Shown in pieces: positions 1 to 8,942 of a stretch of 64,000 nucleotides of DNA. The notes beneath the pieces were generated by a model. The model had not been told where the DNA came from. It saw only the letters and a program-made list of their open reading frames with translations, and made no database searches. The stretch's first letter is position 1. Each line of letters starts with the position of its first letter. The DNA is taken from NCBI RefSeq assembly GCF_000787715.1, contig NZ_BBPI01000010.1:1-64000 (forward strand). Direction: 5' to 3'. A program made the translations under genes and the position numbers. The stretch comes from Sphingomonas parapaucimobilis NBRC 15100 (GTDB taxonomy: Bacteria; Pseudomonadota; Alphaproteobacteria; Sphingomonadales; Sphingomonadaceae).

Positions 1-47
1 TTCGACTCTAAACGGGGTTTGGGGGCGTTGGAGCTTGGTACTGATTG

Positions 48-73
48 CCGTTCAGCCTGAGCGAAGTCGAAGG
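48..73. repeat. REP-like intergenic repeat, family A
   Basis: This is a 26-bp unit containing TTCAGCCTGAGCGAAGTCGA. Near-identical copies occur at 44550-44575, 44612-44636, 58072-58096 and 58157-58182. All copies lie between genes. The first 87 bases of the window hold only this repeat and no supported gene. Confidence 0.75.
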
Positions 74-87
74 CCAAGCCCCGAACC

Positions 88-870
88 TCAACCCGGCCAC
101 GAAAACCGGATCGTATCCTCGCGCAACCCGTCCAGCACCACCGGCACCCCGCCCGAGCGGATCATCCATTCCAGCCGGTGGTCGCGATATTCGCGTCGTC
201 GTCCGCCGCTGCGATAATGGTCGGCGGCCTGCGCCATATGCGCCGCCGCCGCATCGAACTCAGCAAAGGTCTCGGCCACCGCGGGCCGGGCCGAAACCCG
301 CTCATGCCACAGTGCCAGCGCCGATCCCGCCACTGGCGCCAGCCCGTAATGCACCGAACGGTTGACCATCGGCGCGACCGCCGCATCGGCCCGCCCGAAC
401 GTCTCACCGCCGAACCAGGGCGCATCGCCCAATCGCTTCGTCAGCCACGCCTGAACCACCCGCGTATCCGTCGCCGCGACATGGCACATGTCATCCGCCA
501 GCGCACCCTCGGCGCGGCGGAACCACAGGATTTCGCCATAGCCCCAGTTTACCGCCTCATAAGGGCCGTCAGCAATCTCCTCGACCTCGCGCTGGCGGGC
601 GCGCACAAGCGGATCGCGGGGCATCAGCGGCGAGTCCGGCCAGCGTTCGTCGAGATAGTCGAGGATGATCGTCGAATCGAAGATCGCCTGTCCGTCCTCG
701 ACGATCAGCACCGGGACTTCAGTCCGGGGATTGGCGGCGGCAAATTCGGTATCCTGCCGCCCCGTGCCGAAATCGTCGGGCAGCACGCATGTAAAGGCGA
801 TGCCCTTTTCGCGGAGCGCGATCTTCACCTTCTGCCCATAGGAGGACAGCGGATGATCATAGAGGATCAC
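88..870 (-). CDS. Glutathione S-transferase family protein
   Basis: This 260-residue cytosolic protein has a thioredoxin-fold GST N-terminal domain. It begins MILYDHPLSSYGQKVKIALR, and the SSYGQ region supplies the likely glutathione-activating serine. A TEVPVL cis-proline motif and a DSTIILDYLDE motif that binds the glutathione gamma-glutamyl group follow, then an all-helical C-terminal domain from about residue 90. It probably conjugates or reduces electrophiles or peroxides with glutathione. The start codon overlaps the stop of the upstream ohrR-like gene by 4 bp, so the two are translationally coupled and GST is likely under the same peroxide-responsive control. The substrate cannot be told from the sequence. 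Confidence 0.9.
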   Translation of the reverse strand: MILYDHPLSSYGQKVKIALREKGIAFTCVLPDDFGTGRQDTEFAAANPRTEVPVLIVEDGQAIFDSTIILDYLDERWPDSPLMPRDPLVRARQREVEEIADGPYEAVNWGYGEILWFRRAEGALADDMCHVAATDTRVVQAWLTKRLGDAPWFGGETFGRADAAVAPMVNRSVHYGLAPVAGSALALWHERVSARPAVAETFAEFDAAAAHMAQAADHYRSGGRRREYRDHRLEWMIRSGGVPVVLDGLREDTIRFSWPG

Positions 871-1313
871 GCCGCCGCGCCCTCGCGCCGTTCGAGTGCC
901 TGGCGCAGCGCGTGAACCTCGGCCTTCAGCGCCTTGAGGTCATCGACCTCCATCCCCGACCGGGCGATCAGTTCCTCGCCCAGGCAGCCGCACCGGTCGC
1001 GCATCTCGCGCCCGGCGGGGGTCAGGCTGACGCGCACCTGCCGCTCGTCGTGCGGATCGCGTTCGCGCACCAGAAGCCCGGCGGCCTCCAGCCGCTTGAC
1101 CAGCGGCGTGACCGTGCTGGACTCCAGCGACAGGCGTTGCGCGATCGCACCGATCGTGCGCCCGTCCTCCTCCCACAGGACATGCAGCGCCAGATATTGC
1201 GGATAGGTCAGGCCGAGCTGGTCGAGCATCGGCTTGTAGCTGCGCTGGATCGCCATGTTGGCGGCATAGACTGCGAAGCACAGCTGTTCGTCGAGCGGCC
1301 ATGGGGCCGACAT
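867..1313 (-). CDS. ohrR: MarR-family organic peroxide regulator (OhrR-like)
   Basis: This 148-residue winged-helix repressor contains LDEQLCFAVYAAN, the hallmark of OhrR. Cys12 matches the peroxide-sensing cysteine whose oxidation releases OhrR from DNA. The wing sequence RERDPHDERQVRVSLT is typical of MarR proteins. It is divergent from ohr, with two related palindromic sites in the shared intergenic region, and it is co-translated with the GST gene. It probably represses itself, GST and ohr until organic hydroperoxides oxidise Cys12. Additional cysteines in RDRCGCLGEE (about residues 108-110) might form the disulfide partner; this is inference. Confidence 0.92.
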   Translation of the reverse strand: MSAPWPLDEQLCFAVYAANMAIQRSYKPMLDQLGLTYPQYLALHVLWEEDGRTIGAIAQRLSLESSTVTPLVKRLEAAGLLVRERDPHDERQVRVSLTPAGREMRDRCGCLGEELIARSGMEVDDLKALKAEVHALRQALERREGAAA

Positions 1314-1340
1314 TCGCCATCTCCCTTTAGAGCGAAATGC

Positions 1341-1354
1341 ATATCACGATAAAA
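1341..1354. promoter_or_regulatory. Secondary OhrR-type operator, ohrR side
   Basis: ATATCACGATAAAA is an imperfect copy of the perfect palindrome at 1389-1406, sharing TATC-CGATAAA. It lies 28 bp upstream of the ohrR start codon, where it could mediate autorepression. OhrR binding is inferred from position and sequence only. Confidence 0.55.
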
Positions 1355-1388
1355 GAACCGCTGGACAAGTCCGTTCCATCACCCCATA

Positions 1389-1406
1389 TATTTATCGCGA
1401 TAAATA
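1389..1406. promoter_or_regulatory. Primary OhrR-type operator, ohr side
   Basis: TATTTATCGCGATAAATA is a perfect 18-bp palindrome whose centre lies 26 bp upstream of the ohr start codon. It is AT-rich against a GC-rich background. Its position in the ohrR-ohr divergent promoter region makes it the likely repressor site. Confidence 0.7.
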
Positions 1407-1423
1407 GTATCGGAGACATCATC

Positions 1424-1849
1424 ATGACGATCGACGTGAAGTATCAGACCCAGGCGCGGGCCACCGGCGGTCGTGACGGCCATGCCGCCACCCCGGACGG
1501 CACGCTCGACGTCAAGCTGTCGACGCCGAAGGAACTGGGCGGCGCCGGGGGCGACGGCACCAACCCGGAACAGCTGTTCGCGGCGGGCTATTCGGCCTGC
1601 TTCATCGGCGCGCTGAAGGTGGCGGGCCAGCAGCTGAAGGTGAAGATTCCCGATGCCGTCGCCGTGTCGGCCAAGGTCGGCATCGGTCCGCGTGCAGCGG
1701 GCGGGTTCGGCATCACCGCCGACCTGACCGTCGACCTGCCCGGCATCGATCGCGCCGAGGCCGAGAAGCTGGTCGAGGCCGCGCATCAGATCTGCCCCTA
1801 CTCGAACGCCACGCGCGGTAATGTGGATGTCGGCCTGACGCTGGCCTGA
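1424..1849 (+). CDS. ohr: Organic hydroperoxide resistance protein, Ohr/OsmC family
   Basis: This 141-residue thiol peroxidase of the Ohr subfamily reduces organic hydroperoxides in the cytosol. Both catalytic cysteines are present, in [10 protein letters not shown] and in [13 protein letters not shown], with the Ohr-specific C-terminal motif. The start at 1424 (MTIDVKYQ) was chosen over an upstream in-frame codon because it follows a GGAGA ribosome site and gives the normal family length. Divergent from the OhrR-like repressor, with a perfect palindrome just upstream, it should be induced by organic peroxides. Confidence 0.95.
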   Translation: MTIDVKYQTQARATGGRDGHAATPDGTLDVKLSTPKELGGAGGDGTNPEQLFAAGYSACFIGALKVAGQQLKVKIPDAVAVSAKVGIGPRAAGGFGITADLTVDLPGIDRAEAEKLVEAAHQICPYSNATRGNVDVGLTLA

Positions 1850-1866
1850 CACCCTTTGTTTCTTCG

Positions 1867-2060
1867 CTCTCCCCTGGATAGGGGAGAGGGTTAGCGAAGC
1901 TTGCCAGCTTGGCTGGCTAGCGCAGCTTGGGTGAGGGGTTGAGCGAGCCTTTGGCTCGCGCGCGCTCTGCGCGCCACCCCTCACCCAGCTCCGACTAAGC
2001 CTTTGCTCACGCAAAGACCAAGTCTGCGCAACTCTCTTCCCTCTGTGAGGGGCGAGGGAA
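1867..2060. repeat. Intergenic inverted-repeat block between convergent genes
   Basis: This region between ohr and the convergent lacI gene contains nested inverted repeats. A hairpin at 1867-1888 has arms CTCTCCCCT and AGGGGAGAG. A larger one has arms at about 1924-1939 and 1976-1990 (GGGTGAGGGGT and ACCCCTCACCC). It holds no coding sequence and probably ends transcription from both sides, though no clear U-tract follows. Confidence 0.55.
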
Positions 2061-2090
2061 GCAATACGCAAAAATCGAAGTTCTCTGCTC

Positions 2091-3113
2091 CTAAGCGGAA
2101 TCGCGCACGATCAGGCGTGGCGGCATTTCCAGCCCCGGCGCGGCGGTTCCGTCCAGCCGTGTAAACAACGCCTCGACCATCGCCCTGGCCCCCGCCTCCA
2201 GATCTTGCCGGATCGTGGTCAGTCGGGGAATGGCGCGCTCGGCCAGCGGCAGGTCGTCAAAGCCCGTGACCGCGACATCGCCCGGCACCGACTGGCCTGC
2301 GGCGACCAGCGCCGCCATCGTCGCGAGCGCGATCATGTCGGACGCCGCGACGATGCCGTCGATCCCCTGCCCTTCGGCCTGCAACCGCGCCAGATTGCCC
2401 GCGATCTGGTCGGGCATCAGCTCGGGCGCGAGCGCCACGTCCAGTTGTTGGGGCGGAGGCAGTCCGGCATCGGCCATCGCCTCGCAAAGCCCCGCATGGC
2501 GCTGCGCCAGTTCCAGCGTGCGGACTTCGCCCATGAAGGCGATGCGACGGCGGCGGGTGGCGATCAGGTGCTCGCCCGCCATCCGCCCGCCCAGCCGGTT
2601 GTCGACGCCCACCGCGCAGTGGTGCTGGCCGGGCATGGTGCTGCCCCAGACGACGAGCGGCAGATAGGTTTCGGCCACCGCCTCGATCACCGGCAGCTGG
2701 TCCGACTGGCCGATCAGCAGCACGCCATCGACCATGCCCGATCGGGTGATCCGCGATAGCCAATCGTCATCGTCGGGGATGATCCGCGACAGCATCACGT
2801 CATGGTCGCGCGACGCCAGTTCGTCGGCCAGATGGCCGAGCAGCGACATGAAGAAGGGATCGGACAGCCGCTGCCGCCGCTCATGGCCCAGCGGGATGGC
2901 GACGCCGATCACGCCGGTCCGCTGTGCGCGCAGGCGGCGGGCCATCTGGTTGATCTGGAAATTATGCTCGGCGGCCAGCGCCTCGATCCTCGCCCGCGTC
3001 TCGGCATTGACCACGCTCTTGCCTGCCAGCGCGCGGCTGACGGTGCCGGGCGACACGCCCGCCAGCCGGGCAATGTCCTTCAGTGTTCGGGCGGGCGGAG
3101 CCGATTGGGTCAT
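2091..3113 (-). CDS. LacI-family transcriptional regulator (sugar regulon), copy 1
   Basis: This 340-residue regulator has an N-terminal LacI helix-turn-helix (residues about 10-35, AGVSPGTVSRALAGKS), a hinge ending RRLRAQRTGVIGV, and a periplasmic-binding-protein-like sensor domain. It lies 63 bp downstream of the TonB receptor gene on the same strand, so the two are probably one transcript and the regulator probably controls its own operon through the GCAAA-NN-TTTGC sites upstream of the receptor. It is a clear paralogue of the regulator at 14651-15700. The two share an identical 16-residue recognition segment and long blocks such as GMVDGVLLIGQS. The effector is probably a sugar; which one is inference. 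Confidence 0.92.
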   Translation of the reverse strand: MTQSAPPARTLKDIARLAGVSPGTVSRALAGKSVVNAETRARIEALAAEHNFQINQMARRLRAQRTGVIGVAIPLGHERRQRLSDPFFMSLLGHLADELASRDHDVMLSRIIPDDDDWLSRITRSGMVDGVLLIGQSDQLPVIEAVAETYLPLVVWGSTMPGQHHCAVGVDNRLGGRMAGEHLIATRRRRIAFMGEVRTLELAQRHAGLCEAMADAGLPPPQQLDVALAPELMPDQIAGNLARLQAEGQGIDGIVAASDMIALATMAALVAAGQSVPGDVAVTGFDDLPLAERAIPRLTTIRQDLEAGARAMVEALFTRLDGTAAPGLEMPPRLIVRDSA

Positions 3114-3176
3114 GGCCGTCCTCCTGAACGAAAAACGGGGCGGATGCCAAGTGGCACCCGCCCCAAGGGGAGTGGA

Positions 3177-5702
3177 TCAGAAGCGGTAGCGGACCGAGGC
3201 CGTCACCGTGCGCCCATAGAGCGCGGTGTTGTTGAACACCCCTTGCGTCGAGGACAGGACGGGGAAGATGCCGCCGCCGCCACGGAAGCCGAGCTTGTCG
3301 AAGATGTTGTTCGCGTTCAGGCCCAGCTCCAGCTTGTCCATCGGCCGCACGGTGATGAAGCCGTTGAAGAAGGTCGAGCCCTTGATCGTATAGAGGTTGA
3401 AATCGTCCGACTTGGTGCTGGTCTGGCCGTTCATGCTCACGCCGAACGCGATCGGACCCGCATCATAAGACGGCGACACCACGAACAGGAAGTCGGGCAG
3501 ACCGCCGGGCTTCTTACCGACCAGCTGCGGCGTGGCGCTGCTGGTGATCTTCGAATTCGCATAGGTCGCGTCGACCGCCAGGTGGAAGTCGCCGTACGTC
3601 ACGCGGCTGGTGAACTCGATACCGTAGGAGCGATAGCCGTTCGAGATGTTCGGATTGTTGTTCGGCGCCGGATTGTTGATCCGGGTGAAGTCGTAATTGT
3701 TCTCGGTCAGGGTCGAGTGGAAGCCCGTGACTTCGACCGAGTAGGATGCGCCGAACAGGCCACCGCGCTGCTTCAGGCCGATTTCCTGCTGGTTGAGGAA
3801 GTTGACCGAGGTCGCCTGCCCCTGCGCATTCAGCGAGCCGTCCGCGTTGAAATTGCCCGACAGGACACGACGGTCGGCGTTGAAGCGGCCGCCGCGGCTG
3901 GCGCGGGCGAAAACGCTGGTCTTGCTGTCAAACGCATAGAGCGCACCGACCGACCAGCTGACATAGCCATCGGTATAGTTGATCTTCTCCACGTTCGGGC
4001 TGAGCACCAGCGAGGGGATCAGCGCCGAGCCCAGCGCGTCGGTCACGCGGGTCGTCGGACCGGCGACGCCGCCCTGGGCCGTGCCTTCGCCATGCACGCT
4101 GTCATAGCGGATCGAGGCGTCGAGGTTCAGCCCGCCGACCTCGTAACCCGCCTGCAGGAAGGGCGCGACATCGGTATAGGTCAGGTCGACACGGCGCGCG
4201 CAGCAGCTGCCCCAATTGTCGTTGAACCCCGCCTGGCCCGCGGCGGTCAGCTGCGTGCCCGTGGTCGAGAACAGGTCGAGCGGCGCGGCGTTATTCCCGT
4301 TCAGCTCGCTATACTGGCGGTTGACATGCCAGTCCTGGACGATGTTCTGCCGCATCACGAACAGACCGGCGGTCAGCCGCGCCTTGCCCGGTCCGACATC
4401 GAACTTGCCGTTCAGGGTGAGGTTGTTGGCGAAATTGTCCATGTTCTTCATGAACACGTTGATGTTCGGGTTGTTGTTCACATAGGCGCCCGTGAACAGC
4501 TGCCCGGTATTCGGCCCCGCCGCATAGCGGATCGAGCCGACCGTCTGGCCATTCACCGTCGAACCGATCAGGCCGCCGGTGCCGGTGCGCGTCTGGACGT
4601 TGATGAACTGGGTCGTGAAGTTGCCGCTGATCCACTGGTAACGGATCGTGTCGTCCAGCGAGATATTGTCGGTGATGTCGTAATGCACCTGGCCGCTGAT
4701 ACCGGTGACGCGCGGGTGGATGCCCTGCACCTCGGCCGTCTTCACGCCGCCATTGTCATAGTCCAGATACTGGAAGTTGCGGTTGTAGATCGTGTACGCC
4801 GACCCCGACCGCCCGTCGAAATTGGGCAGCGGCGTGAAGCCCGTCACCCGGTCGCCGTCCAGCGTGGCCAGCGTCGGCGTGGTGGTGTTGGTAGGGGCCT
4901 GTTCGTCCAACCGCTTGAAATACAGGCGGATGAAGCCGCGATTGTCGGGCAGATCCTTGGTGATGTTCGCCTTGATCTGATAGCCGCGCAGGATGTTGAA
5001 ATTCTCGTTGGTATAGCCGCCGCCGTTGCGCGCATAGCCACCGACATGGAAGCGCGTCGTGTCGTCGATCGGGCCGCCATAGTCGAAATCGACGCGGTGC
5101 TCGCGGAAGCCAAGGCCGTTAGAGTAGGCGATCTGGCCGCCCTTGGTCTCGCCGGTCTTGCTGATGAAGTTGATGACCGCGCCCGGTGCCTGGCTGGCGA
5201 AGGTCGAAGCCGAACCGCCGCGCACCGCCTCGACCGTCTTGATATTCTGGTCGAAGCGCAGCCAATAGTCGTTGTTGCCGAAATTGATGTCGCCGAACAA
5301 GACGTCGGGCAGGCCGTCTTCCTGCAGCGAGACATATTCCGAGCCGCCGGTCGACACCGGTATGCCGCGCACGCCGATATTGGCGTTGCCGCCCGGACCT
5401 GCCGTATCGCTGGGCTGAAGGCCGGGGATGTTGCGCAGGATTTCGGCGGTCGAACGGGGGGTGAAGTTCTGGATCGCCTCCTGGCTGACCTGCGACACAG
5501 AGATCGAGCTGCGGAAGCGCGACCGCTCGCCGCTGGTCGCGGTGACGACGATGTCTTCGCTGGAGGCACTGGCGTCGGGGGTGGCTCCTTCCTGGGTCGC
5601 CGGGGTCGGAGCCTGCGCCGTCTGTGCAAAGGCCGGTGCGCTGACCAGCGCCACTGCCAAGGCCGCCATCGATCCGCAGGACCGCAGAACGCTCGTCGTC
5701 AT
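3177..5702 (-). CDS. TonB-dependent outer-membrane receptor
   Basis: This 841-residue outer-membrane active transporter has a signal peptide (MTTSVLRSCGSMAALAVALV, ending near SAPAFA), a TonB box-like EDIVVTA, a plug domain with ILRNIPGL, and a 22-strand-type beta-barrel ending in an aromatic residue (RYRF). The start at 5702 follows AGGAGAGGG and gives a clean signal peptide; the longer reading frame to 5780 would run into the operator sites. It precedes lacI copy 1 and is divergent from the halogenase-like gene. The context of LacI, operators, sucrose-type carrier and glycosidases suggests oligosaccharide uptake rather than siderophore uptake. Confidence 0.92.
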   Translation of the reverse strand: MTTSVLRSCGSMAALAVALVSAPAFAQTAQAPTPATQEGATPDASASSEDIVVTATSGERSRFRSSISVSQVSQEAIQNFTPRSTAEILRNIPGLQPSDTAGPGGNANIGVRGIPVSTGGSEYVSLQEDGLPDVLFGDINFGNNDYWLRFDQNIKTVEAVRGGSASTFASQAPGAVINFISKTGETKGGQIAYSNGLGFREHRVDFDYGGPIDDTTRFHVGGYARNGGGYTNENFNILRGYQIKANITKDLPDNRGFIRLYFKRLDEQAPTNTTTPTLATLDGDRVTGFTPLPNFDGRSGSAYTIYNRNFQYLDYDNGGVKTAEVQGIHPRVTGISGQVHYDITDNISLDDTIRYQWISGNFTTQFINVQTRTGTGGLIGSTVNGQTVGSIRYAAGPNTGQLFTGAYVNNNPNINVFMKNMDNFANNLTLNGKFDVGPGKARLTAGLFVMRQNIVQDWHVNRQYSELNGNNAAPLDLFSTTGTQLTAAGQAGFNDNWGSCCARRVDLTYTDVAPFLQAGYEVGGLNLDASIRYDSVHGEGTAQGGVAGPTTRVTDALGSALIPSLVLSPNVEKINYTDGYVSWSVGALYAFDSKTSVFARASRGGRFNADRRVLSGNFNADGSLNAQGQATSVNFLNQQEIGLKQRGGLFGASYSVEVTGFHSTLTENNYDFTRINNPAPNNNPNISNGYRSYGIEFTSRVTYGDFHLAVDATYANSKITSSATPQLVGKKPGGLPDFLFVVSPSYDAGPIAFGVSMNGQTSTKSDDFNLYTIKGSTFFNGFITVRPMDKLELGLNANNIFDKLGFRGGGGIFPVLSSTQGVFNNTALYGRTVTASVRYRF

Positions 5703-5760
5703 ATCCCTCTCCTGATTCGCCCCGGTGTCCGGGATGTCGTGCATTCTGGGTATCACATTA

Positions 5761-5772
5761 GCAATCGTTTGC
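5761..5772. promoter_or_regulatory. LacI-type operator half-palindrome 1
   Basis: GCAATCGTTTGC matches the window-wide motif GCAAANNNTTGC on the minus strand (GCAAACGATTGC). It lies about 60 bp upstream of the TonB receptor start. Confidence 0.55.
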
Positions 5773-5780
5773 AACGGCAT

Positions 5781-5798
5781 TATGCAAACCTTTGCATA
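5781..5798. promoter_or_regulatory. LacI-type operator, perfect palindrome
   Basis: TATGCAAACCTTTGCATA has two perfect 8-bp inverted arms around a CC centre. It lies about 80 bp upstream of the TonB receptor and is the strongest member of the operator set. The same core recurs at 5862-5873 and 42848-42859. Confidence 0.75.
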
Positions 5799-5861
5799 GA
5801 ATTTCTGCTGAGTGTGATCCGAAAATCACAGAAGCTAGCGCGCGGAAGACCGGGTGGGATC

Positions 5862-5873
5862 GCAAACCTTTGC
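5862..5873. promoter_or_regulatory. LacI-type operator upstream of halogenase-like gene
   Basis: GCAAACCTTTGC is identical to the core of the 5781-5798 palindrome. It lies 59 bp upstream of the chosen start of the flavin halogenase-like gene, so both divergent promoters carry a site. Confidence 0.7.
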
Positions 5874-5931
5874 ATGATATGGCGTGACAGGGGGCGACAC
5901 CGTCAGCGTGCGGGATGATGGAGAGGATGGC

Positions 5932-7449
5932 ATGATGAACGACAGGTCCGCCGAAGCAATCCGGTTGGTCGTGATCGTCGGCGGCGGTACGGCGGGCTGG
6001 ATGACCGCCGCCGCGCTGGCCCATGCGATGCCGCGTGGCCTGTCGATCACGCTGGTCGAGTCGGACGCCATCGGCACGGTCGGCGTCGGCGAAGCGACCA
6101 TCCCGCCGATCCGCCTGTTCAACCAGACGCTGGGCATCGACGAAGCCGAGTTCCTGCGCGAGACCAGGGGCAGCTTCAAGCTGGGAATCGAATTTGTCGA
6201 CTGGGGACGCAAGGGGCATCGCTATTTCCACCCCTTCGGCACGCACGGCAAATCCTTCGATCTGGTCGCGGTGCATCAGCATTGGCTGGCGGCGGGCGGG
6301 CCGGATAGCGGCATCGCCTTTGACGACCTGTCCATGGCTTGGGGCGCGGGCCAGCGCGGACGGTTCGCCCAACCCATGGCCGATCCGCGCAGCGTCGCCT
6401 CGACCTTCGACTATGCCTATCACTTCGATGCCGGGCTCTATGCGCGGTTCCTGCGCCGCTATGCCGAGGCGCGCGGCGTCGTGCGGGTCGAAGGGAAGAT
6501 CTCGGGCCACGCGCTGGAGGGCGCGCGCGGCCATGTCGCCTCGGTCACGCTGGACGATGGCCGGGTACTGGCAGGCGATCTGTTCGTCGACTGTTCGGGT
6601 TTTCGCGGGCTCTTGATCGAAGAGGCGCTGGGCACCGGCTATGAGGACTGGACGCACTGGCTGCCCTGCGACCGTGCGGTGGCGGCCCCGTGCGAAACCG
6701 GCGGCGACGGGCTGACGCCCTATACCCGCTCGACCGCACGGGAGGCCGGATGGCAATGGCGCATCCCGCTCCAGCATCGCACCGGCAATGGCTATGTCTA
6801 TTGCAGCCGCCATATCTCGGACGATCAGGCCGCCGCGACGCTGATGGCCAATCTGGACGGCAAAGCGCTGGGCGATCCGCGTTTCCTTCGCTTCACCACC
6901 GGGCGGCGCAAGCTGATGTGGAACCGCAACGTCGTCGCCATCGGCCTGTCGAGCGGCTTCATGGAGCCGCTGGAGTCGACCAGCATCCACCTGATCCAGG
7001 CGGGCATCGCCAAGCTGCTCGCCTATTTCCCCACGCGGGCCTTCGCCGCCGCCGGGATCGAGGAATATAATCGTGTCGCGATCACCGAATATGAGCGGAT
7101 CCGCGACTTCCTGATCCTGCACTATAAGCTGACCGAGCGAACGGACGCACCGCTATGGCGCGAATGCGCAGGCATGCCGATCCCCGATACGCTGGCGATG
7201 AAGATCGCGCATTTTCGCGAAAGCGGGCGGCTGGTCGCGCGCGACATGGACCTGTTCGGCCCGGCCAGCTGGGCGGCGGTACATCTCGGGCAGTTCAACA
7301 TGCCCGAGGGGCTGGACCCGCTACTGGCCTATGCCGATCCGGCGCAGAGCCGGGGGTTCGTGGGCAAGCTGGCCAGCGCGATCGGGCAGATGGCGGAGTC
7401 TATGCCGAGCCATGCGGATTGGCTGAAGAAGATCGGGGCGACTGCCTGA
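5932..7449 (+). CDS. Tryptophan-halogenase-family flavoprotein
   Basis: This 505-residue FAD-dependent protein is of the tryptophan halogenase family. It has the dinucleotide motif GGGTAGWM (residues 17-24), GVGEATIPP, a lysine at about residue 83 in GSFKLGIEF (equivalent to the catalytic Lys79 of PrnA), the WQWRIP motif that defines flavin halogenases, and [12 protein letters not shown] with the second conserved glutamate. The start at 5932 follows GAGAGG. It is divergent from a sugar-type TonB receptor and shares its operator motif. Family members in this context are common in sphingomonads and caulobacters and have no established substrate, so halogenation of tryptophan itself should not be assumed. 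Confidence 0.88.
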   Translation: MMNDRSAEAIRLVVIVGGGTAGWMTAAALAHAMPRGLSITLVESDAIGTVGVGEATIPPIRLFNQTLGIDEAEFLRETRGSFKLGIEFVDWGRKGHRYFHPFGTHGKSFDLVAVHQHWLAAGGPDSGIAFDDLSMAWGAGQRGRFAQPMADPRSVASTFDYAYHFDAGLYARFLRRYAEARGVVRVEGKISGHALEGARGHVASVTLDDGRVLAGDLFVDCSGFRGLLIEEALGTGYEDWTHWLPCDRAVAAPCETGGDGLTPYTRSTAREAGWQWRIPLQHRTGNGYVYCSRHISDDQAAATLMANLDGKALGDPRFLRFTTGRRKLMWNRNVVAIGLSSGFMEPLESTSIHLIQAGIAKLLAYFPTRAFAAAGIEEYNRVAITEYERIRDFLILHYKLTERTDAPLWRECAGMPIPDTLAMKIAHFRESGRLVARDMDLFGPASWAAVHLGQFNMPEGLDPLLAYADPAQSRGFVGKLASAIGQMAESMPSHADWLKKIGATA

Positions 7450-7450
7450 T

Positions 7451-7576
7451 CCTCCCCGGCACGGGAAGGTGGCAGCGCAAAGCGCTGACGGAGGGGAGCT
7501 TCGGCAAGGGCCTCCCTTGAGGCCCACCCCCTCCACCACCGCTTCGCGGCGGTCCCCCTCCCCGTTCCGGGGAGGA
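7451..7576. repeat. Intergenic repeat family B, copy 1
   Basis: This block is bounded by CCTCCCCGG and its inverted copy CCGGGGAGG, and contains CTGACGGAGGGG internally. Related copies lie at 14545-14646 and 28825-28940. It fills the gap between convergent genes and may form a large RNA hairpin. Confidence 0.65.
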
Positions 7577-7580
7577 ATGG

Positions 7581-8942
7581 TCAGAGCCCCTCGCCGCCGA
7601 CCCATTGTGCGTGCGCCAGCCGCCGTGCCAGTTCCCAGTTCTGCTGCCGCAGGTCCGGCACCGCGACGACTTCCCACAATCCGCCGCGCGTCATCGGACC
7701 GATGCAATAGAGTCGCTCGGCCACTCCGCCATCCGCGGCCACGACATGGCTCTGCGCATCGACCTCCAGCCCGATGCGCAGCGCGTCCGGGCGGATCATC
7801 CCCTCGCCGATCAACTGCCGGATCAGCGGCTCGCGCGAACGAAGAAGGTCGCCCTGCGGCCCGGTGCAGTTGACGATCCGCGCGACCCGCAAGGGCTCGA
7901 CGGTATCGCTCCCGCGCGGCCGCCAATGGACGACGGCCCCCTGCCCGTCCGGTTCCACCCGCACCAGCTTTCCGCCCGCGATCGACAGCCGCCCCACCTC
8001 GACCAGCGCCTCCACCCGATCGGCGACCGATGGCGCGAGGCGGTGGCGGTGAACATCCCAATAGGTCCGCACATGCCGCAGGAACCGCGCCCGGGTCGCG
8101 CCATCCGCCGCGCCCCACATCATCTGCGTCACCGGACGAAGCGCATCCACCGCGCCGCGCCATCCCTGCTCCAGGGCCGCACCGCGAACATGCCGGACCA
8201 GCGCCGACAGGCTGGCGGCGGGCCGTTCGCGTAGAGGGATGACCGGCGGCGTCTCGGCATGGCGGCGCGGGGCCAGGCCCCGGCGCGAGATGGCGATGGT
8301 TCGCCCGCCAAAGCCACTGGCATCCAGCAGCAAGGCCGCATCGATCGCGGTCAGCCCGCTACCGACCAGCAGCACCCGGTCGTCTTCGCCCAGCCCTTCG
8401 GCGATATCGCCCGCCCAGGGATCCTCGCGATAGCATCCGTCCGCCAGCGCGCCGGGATCGATCCCCGGCGGTGTGTGCGGCGGCAGATTGCCCAGCGCCA
8501 GCACCACCGCATCCGCCGTCACCCCGGCGCCCTCCGCCATGTCGAGGCGATAGCCATGCCCTTCCCGCTCCAGCGCCACCACCTCGCCGCTCGCCAGCGT
8601 CAGCCGCGCCGGGTCGGCCGCGATCGTCTCCATCAAGAGGTCGCGCAGATAGTCGCCATAAACGCGGCGCGGCACGAAGGTCTTCGCATCCCCCGCCCCA
8701 CGCGCGACCAGCCAGCGGACGAAATGATCGGGATCGTCGCGCAGCGCGCTCATATTGCCCGCCCGCACGTTCAGCAGATGCTCGGCATGCGCCGCGCTAT
8801 AGGCGACGCCCCGCGCCAGCTGATTGGCCCGTCGCTCGATCAGCGTCGCGCGCGGGCCGCCATGGCGCACCAGATTGATGGCCAGCAACGTGCCCGCAAA
8901 GCCGCCGCCGATAATCGCGACATGCTCGATTCCTGCATCCAT
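7581..8942 (-). CDS. FAD/NAD(P)-binding oxidoreductase-like protein
   Basis: This 453-residue protein has an N-terminal Rossmann motif (AIIGGGFAGTLLAINL), a second nucleotide-binding motif at about residue 160 (DRVLLVGSGLTAIDAALLL) and RIVNCTGPQGD, the pattern of the NAD_binding_9-type flavoprotein family. It is probably a cytosolic oxidoreductase or monooxygenase-like enzyme of unknown substrate. The ATG at 8942 is preferred to the TTG one codon upstream. It is convergent with the halogenase-like gene across a family B repeat. A flavin-reductase partnership with that halogenase is possible, but nothing in the sequence proves it. Confidence 0.8.
   Translation of the reverse strand: MDAGIEHVAIIGGGFAGTLLAINLVRHGGPRATLIERRANQLARGVAYSAAHAEHLLNVRAGNMSALRDDPDHFVRWLVARGAGDAKTFVPRRVYGDYLRDLLMETIAADPARLTLASGEVVALEREGHGYRLDMAEGAGVTADAVVLALGNLPPHTPPGIDPGALADGCYREDPWAGDIAEGLGEDDRVLLVGSGLTAIDAALLLDASGFGGRTIAISRRGLAPRRHAETPPVIPLRERPAASLSALVRHVRGAALEQGWRGAVDALRPVTQMMWGAADGATRARFLRHVRTYWDVHRHRLAPSVADRVEALVEVGRLSIAGGKLVRVEPDGQGAVVHWRPRGSDTVEPLRVARIVNCTGPQGDLLRSREPLIRQLIGEGMIRPDALRIGLEVDAQSHVVAADGGVAERLYCIGPMTRGGLWEVVAVPDLRQQNWELARRLAHAQWVGGEGL

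Noticed and set aside
3177..5702. Siderophore receptor assignment for the TonB receptor
   Set aside because: There are no iron-uptake neighbours or Fur-like site. LacI control and glycosidase context favour a carbohydrate, though the substrate is unproven.
5703..5780. N-terminal extension of the TonB receptor to 5780
   Set aside because: It would place the operator half-site at 5761-5772 inside the coding region and destroy the signal peptide. A strong ribosome site precedes 5702.
2802..5918. A 1038-codon open frame on the plus strand opposite the TonB receptor
   Set aside because: It mirrors the receptor codons, crosses the receptor promoter and operators, and has the same low-complexity composition as other antisense frames.
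5932..7449. Calling the flavoprotein a true tryptophan 7-halogenase
   Set aside because: Family motifs are present, but nothing shows that tryptophan is the substrate, and the sugar-uptake context argues against it.
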